A DNA stretch of 64,000 nucleotides from an uncultured Ruminococcus sp. (GTDB lineage: Bacteria; Bacillota; Clostridia; Oscillospirales; Ruminococcaceae): NCBI RefSeq assembly GCF_934476685.1, contig NZ_CAKSNX010000004.1:124001-188000 (forward strand). Reading direction: 5' to 3'. Below the pieces are notes generated by a model, which saw nothing but the letters and a program-made list of their open reading frames with translations, had not been told where the DNA came from and did not search any database. The number at the start of each line of letters is the position of its first letter. Positions within the stretch are counted from its first letter, which is position 1. Position numbers and translations under genes: made by a program. Shown here one piece after another: positions 1 through 8,608 of this stretch.

Positions 1-67
1 TGGCAATTCTTTCAGCCATTGTCAGACCGGCAAGGCCTGCTCCGACTACAACATACTTTACTTTCAT
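1..67 (-). CDS. glf: UDP-galactopyranose mutase, N-terminal fragment
   Basis: Only the first 22 codons are inside the window; the gene continues past the left edge. The start is the ATG at 67. The visible peptide begins MKVKYVVVGAGLAGLTMAER, a beta strand followed by the GxGxxG dinucleotide-binding turn typical of FAD flavoproteins. The GAGLAGLT(x)AER form is characteristic of UDP-galactopyranose mutase, which interconverts UDP-galactopyranose and UDP-galactofuranose for surface glycans. The adjoining glycosyltransferase and nucleotide-sugar genes on the same strand fit that. Another FAD-dependent oxidoreductase cannot be excluded from so short a piece. Confidence 0.6.
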   Translation of the reverse strand, partial: MKVKYVVVGAGLAGLTMAERIA

Positions 68-89
68 ATATCTTACAAACCTCTTTCAG

Positions 90-1340
90 TTAGTTTTTCA
101 GAGAATTATCTTCAAGAAACTTGACCATCTGTGCATATACCTTTTCTGCACAGAACTTCTCCTCATAAAGATTTCGTGCATTATTCTTCATACGTTCAGT
201 TGTTTCTCTGTCATCAGCAAGTTTCAATATCTGTTCAGCAAGCTCATTTTCGTTTGAATAATGAACACCGCAGTCATATTTATTTGCGAAATCAAGCATC
301 ATACCCTCAGGCTGTATCAGCAGCGCAAGTCTGAGTGCAAGATATTCACAGAATTTGTTCGGCATTGAATTTTCATAGTTCTTACCAGGTCTGTATGACA
401 GCAATCCTGCGCTTGAGATCTTACCAAGTGAACATATCTGTACTCTGTCTACCCAGCCAGGGAAGATAACATTATTTGCGTCCTTTACGATCTCTTTATA
501 AGTTTTGAGCTTTTCGCCAACTCCACAGATAACAAATTTCACCTTTGGATTTTTCTTTGCAGTGATAACAGCAGCTTTCATTACAGTTTCTAGATCAACC
601 GTAAAACCAAACTGACCAAAGAAACAGCATACAAAATCATCTGCTTCGATCCCCTTATCACGCCAGAACCTTATATCGTCATTATTAAGCTCTACATTGT
701 TATCAGGATATGATACATAGAAAGCCTTGTCCATAGGAGTTGAAGACCGCTTTGCGTAATTCAGTCCCCAGTCAAGGAACTTTTCACTTGTTGCGATAAT
801 GCCTGTACATCTCTTAAGTCCTTTGGAAAGCATTATCTTATAAGGGATAATGCCGACTTTCATAAACGGACGCAGTTTAGGGCTGCAAAAGTCAACATAC
901 ATATCAGGGAAAGTATCTCTTATATCTGCAAACACAGGCACATTATGCTTTTTCGCATACTTTGAAACAAAATACGCAAGTTCGGGTGTTGGCATAGAAC
1001 AAAGAATAACATCTGGCTTTTCTTCTTTTTCAGCCAGTTCCATAAAATGCTTGCCTTCATAATACTGATGATACAAGCGCTTTACAGACATATTTTTTGA
1101 ATATCCAGGACCATGTATAAGATAAAGCCTGTAATTATCTGCGACTTCTATAACGCCGTCTTTTTCCTGTCTGAATTCTTTCTTGAAATGGTTAAGTGTT
1201 GAACACCACCACGTTACTTCATTATCAGGATTAGATGCGCAGATCTGTGCAATAAGACCCATTCTGAAAAGTCTTGGAGAATTTTCATCTATCGGAAGTA
1301 TTTCTCCCGTTCTGATAAGCCAGATTTTTCTCTTTTTCAT
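90..1340 (-). CDS. Glycosyltransferase, GT4-like (GT-B fold)
   Basis: A 416-residue cytosolic protein without membrane segments. The N-terminal half is the acceptor-side Rossmann domain. The C-terminal half carries the nucleotide-sugar side: a CCFFGQFG strand-turn near residue 240, FPGWVDR near 295, and NSMPNKFCEYLA near 330, which occupies the place of the E-x7-E motif of retaining GT4 enzymes. It probably transfers a sugar from a nucleotide donor during assembly of a surface polysaccharide. It lies 22 bases upstream of the glf fragment and 29 bases downstream of the UDP-glucose dehydrogenase gene, in one apparent operon. Donor and acceptor cannot be told from sequence. Confidence 0.8.
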   Translation of the reverse strand: MKKRKIWLIRTGEILPIDENSPRLFRMGLIAQICASNPDNEVTWWCSTLNHFKKEFRQEKDGVIEVADNYRLYLIHGPGYSKNMSVKRLYHQYYEGKHFMELAEKEEKPDVILCSMPTPELAYFVSKYAKKHNVPVFADIRDTFPDMYVDFCSPKLRPFMKVGIIPYKIMLSKGLKRCTGIIATSEKFLDWGLNYAKRSSTPMDKAFYVSYPDNNVELNNDDIRFWRDKGIEADDFVCCFFGQFGFTVDLETVMKAAVITAKKNPKVKFVICGVGEKLKTYKEIVKDANNVIFPGWVDRVQICSLGKISSAGLLSYRPGKNYENSMPNKFCEYLALRLALLIQPEGMMLDFANKYDCGVHYSNENELAEQILKLADDRETTERMKNNARNLYEEKFCAEKVYAQMVKFLEDNSLKN

Positions 1341-1369
1341 TATTATTTAATTCACCTTTCGCAAATACA

Positions 1370-2617
1370 TTAATCTCTGCAGAAAATATCTCTTGTGTAT
1401 ACTTTATCCCTAACATCATCAAGACATTCATCATATCTGTTAGCAATAATAGCACTGCACATTGACTTGAATTTTTCAAGGTCATTTACCACAAGACTTC
1501 CAAAGAATGTTTCTCCGTCCTCAAGTGTCGGTTCAAAGACAACGACCTGAACACCCTTTGCTTTGATCCTCTTCATAATGCCCTGAATTGAACTCTGTCT
1601 GAAATTATCAGAATTAGACTTCATAGTAAGTCTGTAAACACCGACTACTCCGCCATGCTCTTTTTCTGCATTATATTTGCTGTTCGACTCATATCCTCCA
1701 GCAATCGCAAGCACTCTGTCTGCAATAAAATCTTTTCTCGTTCTATTTGATTCAACAATAGCCTCAATAAGATTTTCCGGTACATCAGCATAATTTGCAA
1801 GCAGCTGCTTAGTATCCTTGGGCAGGCAGTAACCGCCATAACCAAAGCTTGGATTATTATAATGTGTACCTATTCTTGGATCAAGGCACACACCATTAAT
1901 TATCTGCTGTGTGTTAAGACCTTTCATTTCAGCGTAAGTATCAAGCTCATTGAAATAACTTACTCTAAGTGCAAGATATGTATTGGCAAAAAGCTTTACA
2001 GCCTCAGCCTCAGTAAATCCCATAAACAGGGTATCTATATTTTCCTTGATAGCACCATTTTGAAGAAGTCCCGCAAAAGCGTGTGCTGCCTCTGTAAGTT
2101 CTTCGTCATTAAGATCTGTACCAACAATAATTCTGCTTGGGTAAAGATTATCATAAAGTGCTTTACTTTCACGAAGAAATTCGGGACTGAAAATAATTTT
2201 ATTATTGTTGTATTTTTTTCTGACTGATTCTGTATAGCCAACTGGAACAGTTGATTTTATTACCATTACAGCGTCAGGATTACATTTCATGACCAGTTCA
2301 ATAACTGCCTCGACAGCAGAAGTGTCAAAGAAATTTCTCTTGCTGTCATAATTGGTAGGAGCAGCTATTACGACAAAATCAGCTGCGCTGTATGCCATTT
2401 CTCCGTCAAGTGTTGCTGTCAAGTCAAGATCCTTTTCAGCAAGATATTTTTCTATGTATTCGTCCTGAATAGGTGATTTTCTCTGATTGATAAGTTCTAC
2501 TTTTTCAGGTATTATGTCAACCGCATAAACCTTATTATTCTGTGCAAGCAATGTTGCAACAGAAAGACCAACATACCCCGTTCCTGCTACTGCTATTACA
2601 GGATTTTCGATATTCAT
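1370..2617 (-). CDS. ugd: UDP-glucose 6-dehydrogenase
   Basis: Oxidises UDP-glucose to UDP-glucuronate with two NAD+. The N-terminus has the [13 protein letters not shown]ossmann turn. An APTNYD segment and KSTVPVG follow in the first domain, and the catalytic cysteine sits in GGYCLPKDT near residue 265. At about 415 residues it is in the short bacterial Ugd class. The frame is open from 2632, but the ATG at 2617 is preferred: GGGAG lies 8 bases before it, inside the extra upstream codons. The epimerase gene directly upstream would use its product. Confidence 0.92.
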   Translation of the reverse strand: MNIENPVIAVAGTGYVGLSVATLLAQNNKVYAVDIIPEKVELINQRKSPIQDEYIEKYLAEKDLDLTATLDGEMAYSAADFVVIAAPTNYDSKRNFFDTSAVEAVIELVMKCNPDAVMVIKSTVPVGYTESVRKKYNNNKIIFSPEFLRESKALYDNLYPSRIIVGTDLNDEELTEAAHAFAGLLQNGAIKENIDTLFMGFTEAEAVKLFANTYLALRVSYFNELDTYAEMKGLNTQQIINGVCLDPRIGTHYNNPSFGYGGYCLPKDTKQLLANYADVPENLIEAIVESNRTRKDFIADRVLAIAGGYESNSKYNAEKEHGGVVGVYRLTMKSNSDNFRQSSIQGIMKRIKAKGVQVVVFEPTLEDGETFFGSLVVNDLEKFKSMCSAIIANRYDECLDDVRDKVYTRDIFCRD

Positions 2618-2634
2618 ATTCATTACTCCCATAC

Positions 2635-3675
2635 TTATTTTATATAAAATTCCTTATACCACTGAGCAAATGCTCTTAAACCATCTCTGAGTGAGGTTGA
2701 CGGTTTGAAGTTAAAATCTCTTACAAGTTCATCAACATCTGCATATGTCATCTCAACATCACCAGGCTGCATAGGCACAAGCTGTTTATGCGCTTCAAAA
2801 TCATAATCCTCAGGAAGCACACCTGCTCTGACAAGTTCCTGCTGAAGAATATCAACAAAGTCAAGAAGATTTTCCGGTTGATTGTTGCCGATATTATAAA
2901 CTTTATATTTTACACCGTAAGCATTTGCATCAGGCGCTTTCTGCATAACATTAACAACACCTGTAACAATATCATCTATATAAGTAAAGTCACGCTTACA
3001 GTTGCCATAGTTGAATATCTGTATCGTATCCCCTGCTAAAAGCTTGTTTGTAAAGCCAAAATAAGCCATATCAGGACGACCAGCAGGACCATAAACAGTA
3101 AAGAATCTAAGTCCTGTTGACGGTATATCATAGAGTTTGGAATAAGCATGAGCCATAAGCTCATTGGATTTTTTAGTAGCTGCATAAAGTGACACAGGGT
3201 TGTCTACTTTATCTTCTGTGGAATATGGTATCTTTTTATTGCTGCCATATACAGATGAACTGGAGGCATAAACCAGATGCTCAACCGGGTGATTTCTGCA
3301 CGCTTCAAGTATGTTGAAAAATCCCACAAGATTTGATTCTATGTAAGCATCAGGGTTTGTAATGGAATATCTTACACCAGCCTGTGCAGCAAGGTTCACA
3401 ACTACCTGCGGCTTATATTTTTCAAATACACTTTCTACAAGAGTTTTATCAGCAATATTGCCTTTAATAAAAGTAAAATTATCAAAATTATCAAGCTGCT
3501 TTATTCTTGCCTCTTTAAGACTTACATCGTAATAATCATTTACGCTGTCCAAACCAATAACTTTTATGCCATTTACAGTTTCAAGCAGTCTTTTTGAAAG
3601 ATTTGCACCGATAAAACCAACCGCTCCTGTTACAAGAACCGTCTTATTACTCAAGGTGACATTAAAATTAACCAT
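2635..3675 (-). CDS. NAD-dependent epimerase, probable UDP-glucuronate 4-epimerase
   Basis: Short-chain dehydrogenase-fold epimerase with the [11 protein letters not shown]-binding motif near residue 17 and the catalytic YxxxK as YAATKK near residue 160. [20 protein letters not shown] and the [13 protein letters not shown] segment are typical of the UDP-glucuronate/galacturonate 4-epimerase branch. With the adjacent ugd it would make UDP-galacturonate from UDP-glucose. The frame extends to a GTG at 3684, but the ATG at 3675 has AGGAG 8 bases upstream and is chosen. It is the first gene of the operon and is preceded by a clear SigA promoter. Confidence 0.85.
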   Translation of the reverse strand: MVNFNVTLSNKTVLVTGAVGFIGANLSKRLLETVNGIKVIGLDSVNDYYDVSLKEARIKQLDNFDNFTFIKGNIADKTLVESVFEKYKPQVVVNLAAQAGVRYSITNPDAYIESNLVGFFNILEACRNHPVEHLVYASSSSVYGSNKKIPYSTEDKVDNPVSLYAATKKSNELMAHAYSKLYDIPSTGLRFFTVYGPAGRPDMAYFGFTNKLLAGDTIQIFNYGNCKRDFTYIDDIVTGVVNVMQKAPDANAYGVKYKVYNIGNNQPENLLDFVDILQQELVRAGVLPEDYDFEAHKQLVPMQPGDVEMTYADVDELVRDFNFKPSTSLRDGLRAFAQWYKEFYIK

Positions 3676-3749
3676 TTGCCCCACTCCTATAAATCAAATA
3701 TTAACTAGGCTTAACCCAAAAGGGCGTAATTGACCCATTTCAACAATTA

Positions 3750-3778
3750 ATTATATCACATTTTTCATAATATGTCAA
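3750..3778 (-). promoter_or_regulatory. SigA promoter for the epimerase-ugd-GT-glf operon
   Basis: On the minus strand a perfect TTGACA (3773-3778) is separated by 17 bases from a perfect TATAAT (3750-3755). The start of the epimerase gene is about 75 bases downstream. Confidence 0.85.
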
Positions 3779-3871
3779 CGAAAATAGCCCTATTATGCGC
3801 TATTTCCATATTTTTTGTATATTATGATGATTTTGCCGAAAAATTATCTTTCATTTTGTAAGGACATAATA

Positions 3872-3903
3872 CAAAAAGGAGCTGTGCAACAGCCACAGCT
3901 CCT
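3872..3903 (-). terminator. Intrinsic terminator after the SPFH gene
   Basis: Ten-base inverted repeat (AGGAGCTGTG with its complement) around a 7-base loop, followed on the minus strand by TTTTTGT. It begins 8 bases after the SPFH stop codon. Confidence 0.85.
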
Positions 3904-3911
3904 AACTCACT

Positions 3912-4877
3912 TTATTTCTTTTCGCTTGTCATAACTTCTTTCAGACCTGTTGCAAGGCCTGCAAGTCCCTGAATCTCACTAGGAATAATGATCTTTGTAG
4001 CCTTTCCGTCAGCGGCTTTACCGAATGCCTCAAGGCTCTTGAGCTGGATAACAGCCTCATTTGGATTAGCAGCGTTAAGCTTTATGATACTGTCAGCGAT
4101 AGCCTTCTGAACCATGTCAATAGCCTGAGATTCACCCTCAGCTTCAAGTATCTTCTGCTCTTTTACAGCGTCAGCTCTGAGTATCATAGACTGCTTTTCA
4201 GCTTCAGCAGCGAGTATCTGAGATTCCTTATCAGCCTGCGCTCTAAGGATCTTAGACTCCTTCTCACCTTCAGCAACAAGTATCTGAGATTTCTTTTCAG
4301 CTTCAGCCTGGATTACCTTTTCTCTTCTTTCACGGTCAGCTTTCATCTGACGCTCCATAGCGTCCTGAATCTCTCTTGGAGGCAGGATATTTTTAAGCTC
4401 AACTCTCTGTACCTTAATACCCCATCTGTCAGTAGCTTCATCGAGTATGGCAGTGATTCTTGTATTGATTATATCTCTGGAAGTAAGAGTAGCTTCGAGG
4501 TCTAGATCGCCGACAATGTTACGGAGTGTCGTAGCTGTAAGATTTTCAATAGCTGAAATAGGACGCTCAACACCGTATGTGAACTGCATAGCATCTGTTA
4601 TCTGGAAAAATACTACTGTGTCGATCTGCATAGTTACGTTATCTTTGGTGATAACTGACTGCGGCTTAAAGTCAACGACCTGCTCTTTTATAGATACACG
4701 CTTTGCGATCCTATCTATAAAAGGAACTTTTACATGAAGACCTGTTCCCCATGCAGCGTGAAATGCTCCAAGACGTTCAACTACATAAACATATGCCTGC
4801 GGAACGATCTTAATATTTGAGATAATAACTATAATTATAAAAACTATAATTGCCAGAAGTATGTAAATACCATCCAT
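3912..4877 (-). CDS. SPFH/Band 7 membrane protein (stomatin/paraslipin type, QmcA-like)
   Basis: A 321-residue protein with one N-terminal membrane helix (about residues 3-22), an SPFH/Band 7 domain (about 25-180; VVERLGAFHAAWGTGLHVK, then TTLRNIVGDLDLEATLTSRDIIN), and an alanine/glutamate-rich coiled coil made of repeated AEAEK/AEGEKES blocks (about 185-265). Such proteins form large ring oligomers that scaffold membrane microdomains. The next gene upstream encodes an NfeD protein 18 bases away, the standard partner of bacterial SPFH proteins. Function beyond membrane organisation is not evident. Confidence 0.9.
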   Translation of the reverse strand: MDGIYILLAIIVFIIIVIISNIKIVPQAYVYVVERLGAFHAAWGTGLHVKVPFIDRIAKRVSIKEQVVDFKPQSVITKDNVTMQIDTVVFFQITDAMQFTYGVERPISAIENLTATTLRNIVGDLDLEATLTSRDIINTRITAILDEATDRWGIKVQRVELKNILPPREIQDAMERQMKADRERREKVIQAEAEKKSQILVAEGEKESKILRAQADKESQILAAEAEKQSMILRADAVKEQKILEAEGESQAIDMVQKAIADSIIKLNAANPNEAVIQLKSLEAFGKAADGKATKIIIPSEIQGLAGLATGLKEVMTSEKK

Positions 4878-4895
4878 GATTAATCCTCCATAAAA

Positions 4896-5336
4896 TTATT
4901 TTTTCTTTTCAACTATCAGCTTTGCGCTGTCCACTTTTACAACAGTGACCGGTACGCCCTTTTCTATTTCGCTTCCGTCAGCGGAACGTGCCGCCCAGTT
5001 AGTGCCATCAAGCTTTACACGACCTTTGCTCATGGTGTTATCGATAGGTTCAGTTACGATAGCTGTTTTTCCAACATCAAGCTCATAGTTCGTCGGAACA
5101 GTCTTGTTGGCTACCTTCTTTACCAATGGTCTTGTCAGTATCAGCAGAATGATAGAACCCACTACAAAAACTATACACTGAACTATGAAAGAGAGTTTAG
5201 CTATTGCGCAGAACATAGAGATCAAAGCTGCAAGTGCAAACCATACAGAAATTAGAGCCGCACCATTAGCTACCTCACATATAACAAAGAAGACAAATGC
5301 TAAAGCCCAGATAATAATTGGTACTGTTTCGGGCAT
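4896..5336 (-). CDS. NfeD family membrane protein
   Basis: A 146-residue protein with three to four hydrophobic helices in the first 75 residues and a C-terminal soluble beta domain (about 85-146; VGKTAIVTEPIDN, GRVKLDGTNWAARS, VTVVKVDSAKLIVEK), the OB-like fold of the short NfeD class. It lacks the ClpP-like protease part of long NfeD proteins. It is the first gene of a two-gene operon with the SPFH protein, and known NfeD/SPFH pairs interact physically. A GGAGGTGACAT-type ribosome site precedes the ATG. Confidence 0.88.
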   Translation of the reverse strand: MPETVPIIIWALAFVFFVICEVANGAALISVWFALAALISMFCAIAKLSFIVQCIVFVVGSIILLILTRPLVKKVANKTVPTNYELDVGKTAIVTEPIDNTMSKGRVKLDGTNWAARSADGSEIEKGVPVTVVKVDSAKLIVEKKK

Positions 5337-5366
5337 AATGTCACCTCCAATTTATAATATAAATTC

Positions 5367-5395
5367 ATTATAACATACTTTTTTTCCGTTTACAA
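5367..5395 (-). promoter_or_regulatory. SigA promoter for nfeD-SPFH
   Basis: Minus-strand TTGTAA (5390-5395), 17-base spacer, TATAAT (5367-5372), about 30 bases before the nfeD start. Confidence 0.65.
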
Positions 5396-5485
5396 GTATA
5401 AATAATAATTTTTTTAATATTTACTTGAATTTACATAAATTACACAACTACATATTCAAGCTGTATTAATTAAGAAAAAAATAGC

Positions 5486-5514
5486 TTGTATATGCATAGT
5501 TTCTATGGTATACT
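5486..5514 (+). promoter_or_regulatory. SigA promoter for the YdcF gene
   Basis: TTGTAT (5486-5491), 17-base spacer, TATACT (5509-5514). The start codon is 22 bases downstream, with GGAGGAG at 5523-5529 as ribosome site. Confidence 0.7.
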
Positions 5515-5535
5515 TATTTTACGGAGGAGATATTC

Positions 5536-6294
5536 ATGACTATAAAAGCTATACTTTTAGCATTAGAAACATTTTTACTTATTCTTTTTCTCACGCCTTT
5601 ACCTATAATATGTTCTGGAAACATAGCAGGGATAATTTTTTGTTTTGCATTGCTTGTAATTACAGCAAATTTTAATATATTTTCGTCATTGCTTTCAAAG
5701 ATGTGGACGCATATTGCAGGCAAAATAACTTTAATATTTCTTTCTCTAATTATTCTTGCAGGAATTATATATGCGGCTGTACTTTCCGTGCTGATGTATA
5801 AAGCTATGGAGAATGAGCCTGATGATCCCGATGTAATCGTGGTTTTAGGCTGTAAAGTCAATGGGAACAAGCCTTCAAGAATGCTCAGACGCAGACTTGA
5901 TACAGCTGTTGAATCTTTAACAGAATATCCAGATGCCATATGCATAGTTTCAGGCGGACAAGGCTCAAATGAATCAGTTTCAGAAGCATCTGCCATGAAG
6001 AATTACATGGTTGAAAAAGGTATTGACGAATCAAGAATAATTATGGAAGACAAATCGACCTCAACATATGAAAATATCAAATTTACTATGAAAATACTTG
6101 ATGATCTTGACAAACCATATGATATGACTTTGGTCACAGACGGTTTTCATCAATACAGGGCAAGTCTTATTGCCAAAGATCTAGGTGTTGGTAAAATAAC
6201 TGCTTTCTCAGCACATACAGAAGCTCGATACGTTGTTACCTACTGGGTAAGAGAATGGCTGGGTATAACTCATTTTTATGTTTTCGGAAACTGA
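5536..6294 (+). CDS. YdcF/SanA family (DUF218) membrane protein
   Basis: A 252-residue protein. The first 95 residues hold three or so hydrophobic helices. The rest is a DUF218 domain: VIVVLGCKVNGNKPSRML near 107, VSGGQGSNESVSEASAMKNY near 145, then SRIIMEDKSTSTYENIKF and LVTDGFHQYRA. Members of this family act at the envelope (E. coli SanA and ElyC affect vancomycin resistance and envelope integrity), but the reaction is unknown. It is a single-gene unit with its own promoter and terminator, divergent from nfeD. Confidence 0.85.
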   Translation: MTIKAILLALETFLLILFLTPLPIICSGNIAGIIFCFALLVITANFNIFSSLLSKMWTHIAGKITLIFLSLIILAGIIYAAVLSVLMYKAMENEPDDPDVIVVLGCKVNGNKPSRMLRRRLDTAVESLTEYPDAICIVSGGQGSNESVSEASAMKNYMVEKGIDESRIIMEDKSTSTYENIKFTMKILDDLDKPYDMTLVTDGFHQYRASLIAKDLGVGKITAFSAHTEARYVVTYWVREWLGITHFYVFGN

Positions 6295-6301
6295 CTAAAC
6301 T

Positions 6302-6338
6302 AAAAAATCCGCAGATGCACGATATCTGCGGATTTTTT
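6302..6338. terminator. Bidirectional intrinsic terminator between ydcF and leuA
   Basis: ATCCGCAGAT (6307-6316) pairs with ATCTGCGGAT (6324-6333) around a 7-base loop. It is flanked by A6 on the left and T6 on the right, so it can stop transcription of both convergent genes. Confidence 0.9.
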
Positions 6339-6354
6339 CTATTTGACTTTTATG

Positions 6355-8019
6355 TTATTTAACAATGTGGTTTATTGCGGAAAGCAGAGCATTTATAGAT
6401 GCAACAATAATATCTGTGTTTCTGCCTGCACCCCATACTGTCTTATCATTTACTGAAATACCAACATAGGCAACAGCTTCTGATGAAGAATGTCTTTCTA
6501 TTGCATGTTCCTGATAAACTTCAATGGTGAAGTCCAGCGGAATAGCTTTCTTTAAAGCTGTCGCAACAGCGTCAAGTCTGCCGTTACCCTCTGCTTTGTA
6601 TACAGCAGTACCCTTTCCAGGTATAACAGCAGTTATCTCTGTGGAGATCCTGCCTTCGCCCTCCTGCTTGAAATGTGCCTCTGTAACATCAATAGGCTTA
6701 CGGACGTTAAGATAATTCTCCTTGAATATATCATAAACTTCATTAGGCTTGAGTTCTTTATGGAGGTGATCTGAGATATCCTTAACAGCATAACCGAAAT
6801 TCTCTCTCATCTTCTTTGGAAGGTCATAGCCGTACTGCTGCTGAAGAATAAATCCTATGCCGCCCTTACCTGACTGAGAATTGATTCTGATAACATCTCC
6901 CTCATACTCTCTGCCAACATCATGCGGGTCGATCGGAAGATATGGAACAGTCCACTTATCACAGTTCTTCTCTTCTCTCCACTTCATACCCTTTGCAATA
7001 GCGTCCTGATGTGAACCAGAGAATGCGGCAAATACGAGCGCACCGGAATAAGGAGTTCTTTCATAAACCTTCATTCTTGTAACTCTTTCATAGAGTTCGA
7101 CCAGACTTGGCAGATCAGAGAAATCAAGTTCAGGATCAACGCCATGTGTGAACATATTCATAGCCAGTGTAACGATATCAACGTTACCTGTTCTTTCACC
7201 GTTACCGAAGCAAGTTCCCTCGATTCTGTCAGCACCAGCAAGCAATCCCAGTTCACTGTCTGCTACGCCGCAGCCTCTGTCGTTATGTGGGTGAAGAGAA
7301 ACGATAACATTTTCTCTGTTGTGAAGTGTATCGCACATATATTCTACCTGCTGTGCATAAACGTGTGGCATTGACATTTCAACTGTTACAGGCAGATTGA
7401 TTATCACCTTATTATCAGCTGTCGGCTCCCATATATCAATTACAGCATTGCATATATCTCTTGCAAACTCTGGCTCGGTACCTGTAAAGCTTTCAGGTGA
7501 ATACTCAAAAGTGATATGACCGTTTGCTTTTTTCTTATACTCATTGCAGAGCTTTGCACCGGTAGTTGCGATCTCGATGATCTCTTCCTTAGATTTTCTG
7601 AATACCTGCTCTCTCTGTGCAACAGAGGTAGAATTATAGAGATGAACAACTGCGTGCTTTGCACCGTCGATAGCTTCAAAAGTTTTCTTGATGATATGCT
7701 CTCTTGACTGAGTAAGTACCTGAATGGTTACATCATCAGGGATCATATTTTTTTCTATAAGAGTACGGCAGAATTCATATTCTGTTTCAGATGCCGCAGG
7801 AAATCCTATTTCGATCTCTTTAAAGCCTATCTCAACAAGCTTTGTAAAGAATTCGAGCTTTTCTTCAAGGCTCATAGGGATTATCAATGCCTGATTTCCA
7901 TCTCTAAGGTCAACTGAACACCACATAGGAGCGTGATCGATATATTCCTTTTCTGCCCACTTCATACATTTTACAGGCGGCATAAAATAGCCTCTTGAAT
8001 ATTTTTCTGAATTTTTCAT
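6355..8019 (-). CDS. leuA: 2-isopropylmalate synthase, long (LeuA2/actinobacterial) type
   Basis: Condenses acetyl-CoA with 2-oxoisovalerate, the first step of leucine synthesis. The 554-residue protein starts with the DRE-TIM catalytic barrel: SVDLRDGNQALI near residue 35 carries the metal and catalytic residues, and HPHNDRGCGVADSELGLLAGADRIEGT holds the HxH metal ligands. The C-terminal part (about 440-554) is the LeuA allosteric dimer domain. The N-terminal extension and DLRDGNQAL are typical of the longer class found in actinobacteria and some clostridia. A T-box leader with a probable Leu specifier precedes it, which supports the assignment independently. No other leu genes are adjacent. 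Confidence 0.93.
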   Translation of the reverse strand: MKNSEKYSRGYFMPPVKCMKWAEKEYIDHAPMWCSVDLRDGNQALIIPMSLEEKLEFFTKLVEIGFKEIEIGFPAASETEYEFCRTLIEKNMIPDDVTIQVLTQSREHIIKKTFEAIDGAKHAVVHLYNSTSVAQREQVFRKSKEEIIEIATTGAKLCNEYKKKANGHITFEYSPESFTGTEPEFARDICNAVIDIWEPTADNKVIINLPVTVEMSMPHVYAQQVEYMCDTLHNRENVIVSLHPHNDRGCGVADSELGLLAGADRIEGTCFGNGERTGNVDIVTLAMNMFTHGVDPELDFSDLPSLVELYERVTRMKVYERTPYSGALVFAAFSGSHQDAIAKGMKWREEKNCDKWTVPYLPIDPHDVGREYEGDVIRINSQSGKGGIGFILQQQYGYDLPKKMRENFGYAVKDISDHLHKELKPNEVYDIFKENYLNVRKPIDVTEAHFKQEGEGRISTEITAVIPGKGTAVYKAEGNGRLDAVATALKKAIPLDFTIEVYQEHAIERHSSSEAVAYVGISVNDKTVWGAGRNTDIIVASINALLSAINHIVK

Positions 8020-8088
8020 TGTATTATCCTCCTTATAAACTATACTGTATACTTAAAGCTTTTATATTTTATCAGATCATGTTGCATA

Positions 8089-8163
8089 GTCGGTCGAACA
8101 GCCATTTTTCGCTTATCTTATACACTTTAAAAACATAGGAAAATTTCATAAGCTGCCACCGAC
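8089..8163 (-). other. Long hairpin-forming segment between the T-box and leuA
   Basis: GTCGGT (8089-8094) pairs with ACCGAC (8158-8163), and CAGC (8099-8102) with GCTG (8152-8155); GCTTAT/ATAAGC can pair further inside. It lies about 20 bases after the T-box terminator and 70 bases before leuA. It is not part of the canonical T-box fold. It overlaps a 32-codon frame (8170-8072) that has no ribosome site. Confidence 0.4.
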
Positions 8164-8184
8164 CTTTCATAATTATTTTAGCAT

Positions 8185-8218
8185 AAAAAAAACGCCGCTC
8201 CTAAATTAAGGAGAGACG
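8185..8218 (-). terminator. T-box terminator hairpin
   Basis: CGTCTCTCCT pairs with AGGAGCGGCG (one internal mismatch, one G-U) around a 6-base loop, followed by T8 on the minus strand. In T-boxes the 5' part of this stem alternatively pairs with the T-box sequence to form the antiterminator when tRNA is uncharged. Confidence 0.88.
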
Positions 8219-8449
8219 AGCTGACCCGTGTTACCACTCTCATTCGTATATGACTTACATCAATATACCTCTGCCGCATCAAACAATGCGTAACTCTGTA
8301 ACGGGAGTACCCGTGCACGGCTACTGAATTTCACTATGCAGGCTCAAGGACGAGTTATTACGAAACTGAAATACTGACTCGCACCTACCGCCAGCTCTCT
8401 GAAAATTCTGAAATTTCGCTTTGTTTCCTCTCAAAGCCTTTCAATTATT
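8185..8449 (-). promoter_or_regulatory. T-box riboswitch controlling leuA, probable CUC (Leu) specifier
   Basis: Read on the minus strand, the leader has a Stem I apical region with GGTAGGTGCGAGTCAG (around 8376-8390), a probable specifier codon CTC at 8354-8352 followed by a purine, a Stem III-like CGGGTACTCCCG, and the highly conserved T-box GAGTGGTAACACGGG (8240-8223 area). A terminator stem with U8 follows directly. T-boxes sense uncharged tRNA through the specifier and the tRNA acceptor end. CTC encodes leucine, which matches the downstream leuA. The T-box call is firm; the specifier position is judged by eye from the usual spacing. Confidence 0.9.
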
Positions 8450-8455
8450 TATTAC

Positions 8456-8484
8456 ATTATATTCTTTTTCTTTTCATTTGTCAA
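8456..8484 (-). promoter_or_regulatory. SigA promoter for the T-box/leuA transcript
   Basis: Perfect TTGACA (8479-8484), 17-base spacer, perfect TATAAT (8456-8461) on the minus strand. The predicted start near 8449 leaves about 430 bases of leader before leuA. Confidence 0.85.
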
Positions 8485-8541
8485 GAGTTATGCTTTTGTT
8501 TTAATAAAATATTAATATTCACGACTTTGTTTTCAAATCTG

Positions 8542-8570
8542 TTGACTTTATTTTGTGATTGTAATATAAT
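8542..8570 (+). promoter_or_regulatory. SigA promoter for galT
   Basis: TTGACT (8542-8547), 17-base spacer, perfect TATAAT (8565-8570). The galT ATG is at 8609, with GAGG as ribosome site. Confidence 0.85.
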
Positions 8571-8608
8571 TGATTTATAGTAATTTGAATTGAAATGAGG
8601 ACATTATT

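Noticed and set aside
850..1062. Many plus-strand open frames opposite minus-strand genes across the window
   Set aside because: They mirror the codon structure of well-identified genes on the other strand, lack ribosome sites, and encode no recognisable motifs.
8072..8170. A 32-codon open frame between the leuA T-box and leuA, considered as a leucine leader peptide
   Set aside because: It has no ribosome site, its three Leu codons are scattered, and the T-box already provides leucine control. The frame probably only reflects the hairpin segment.
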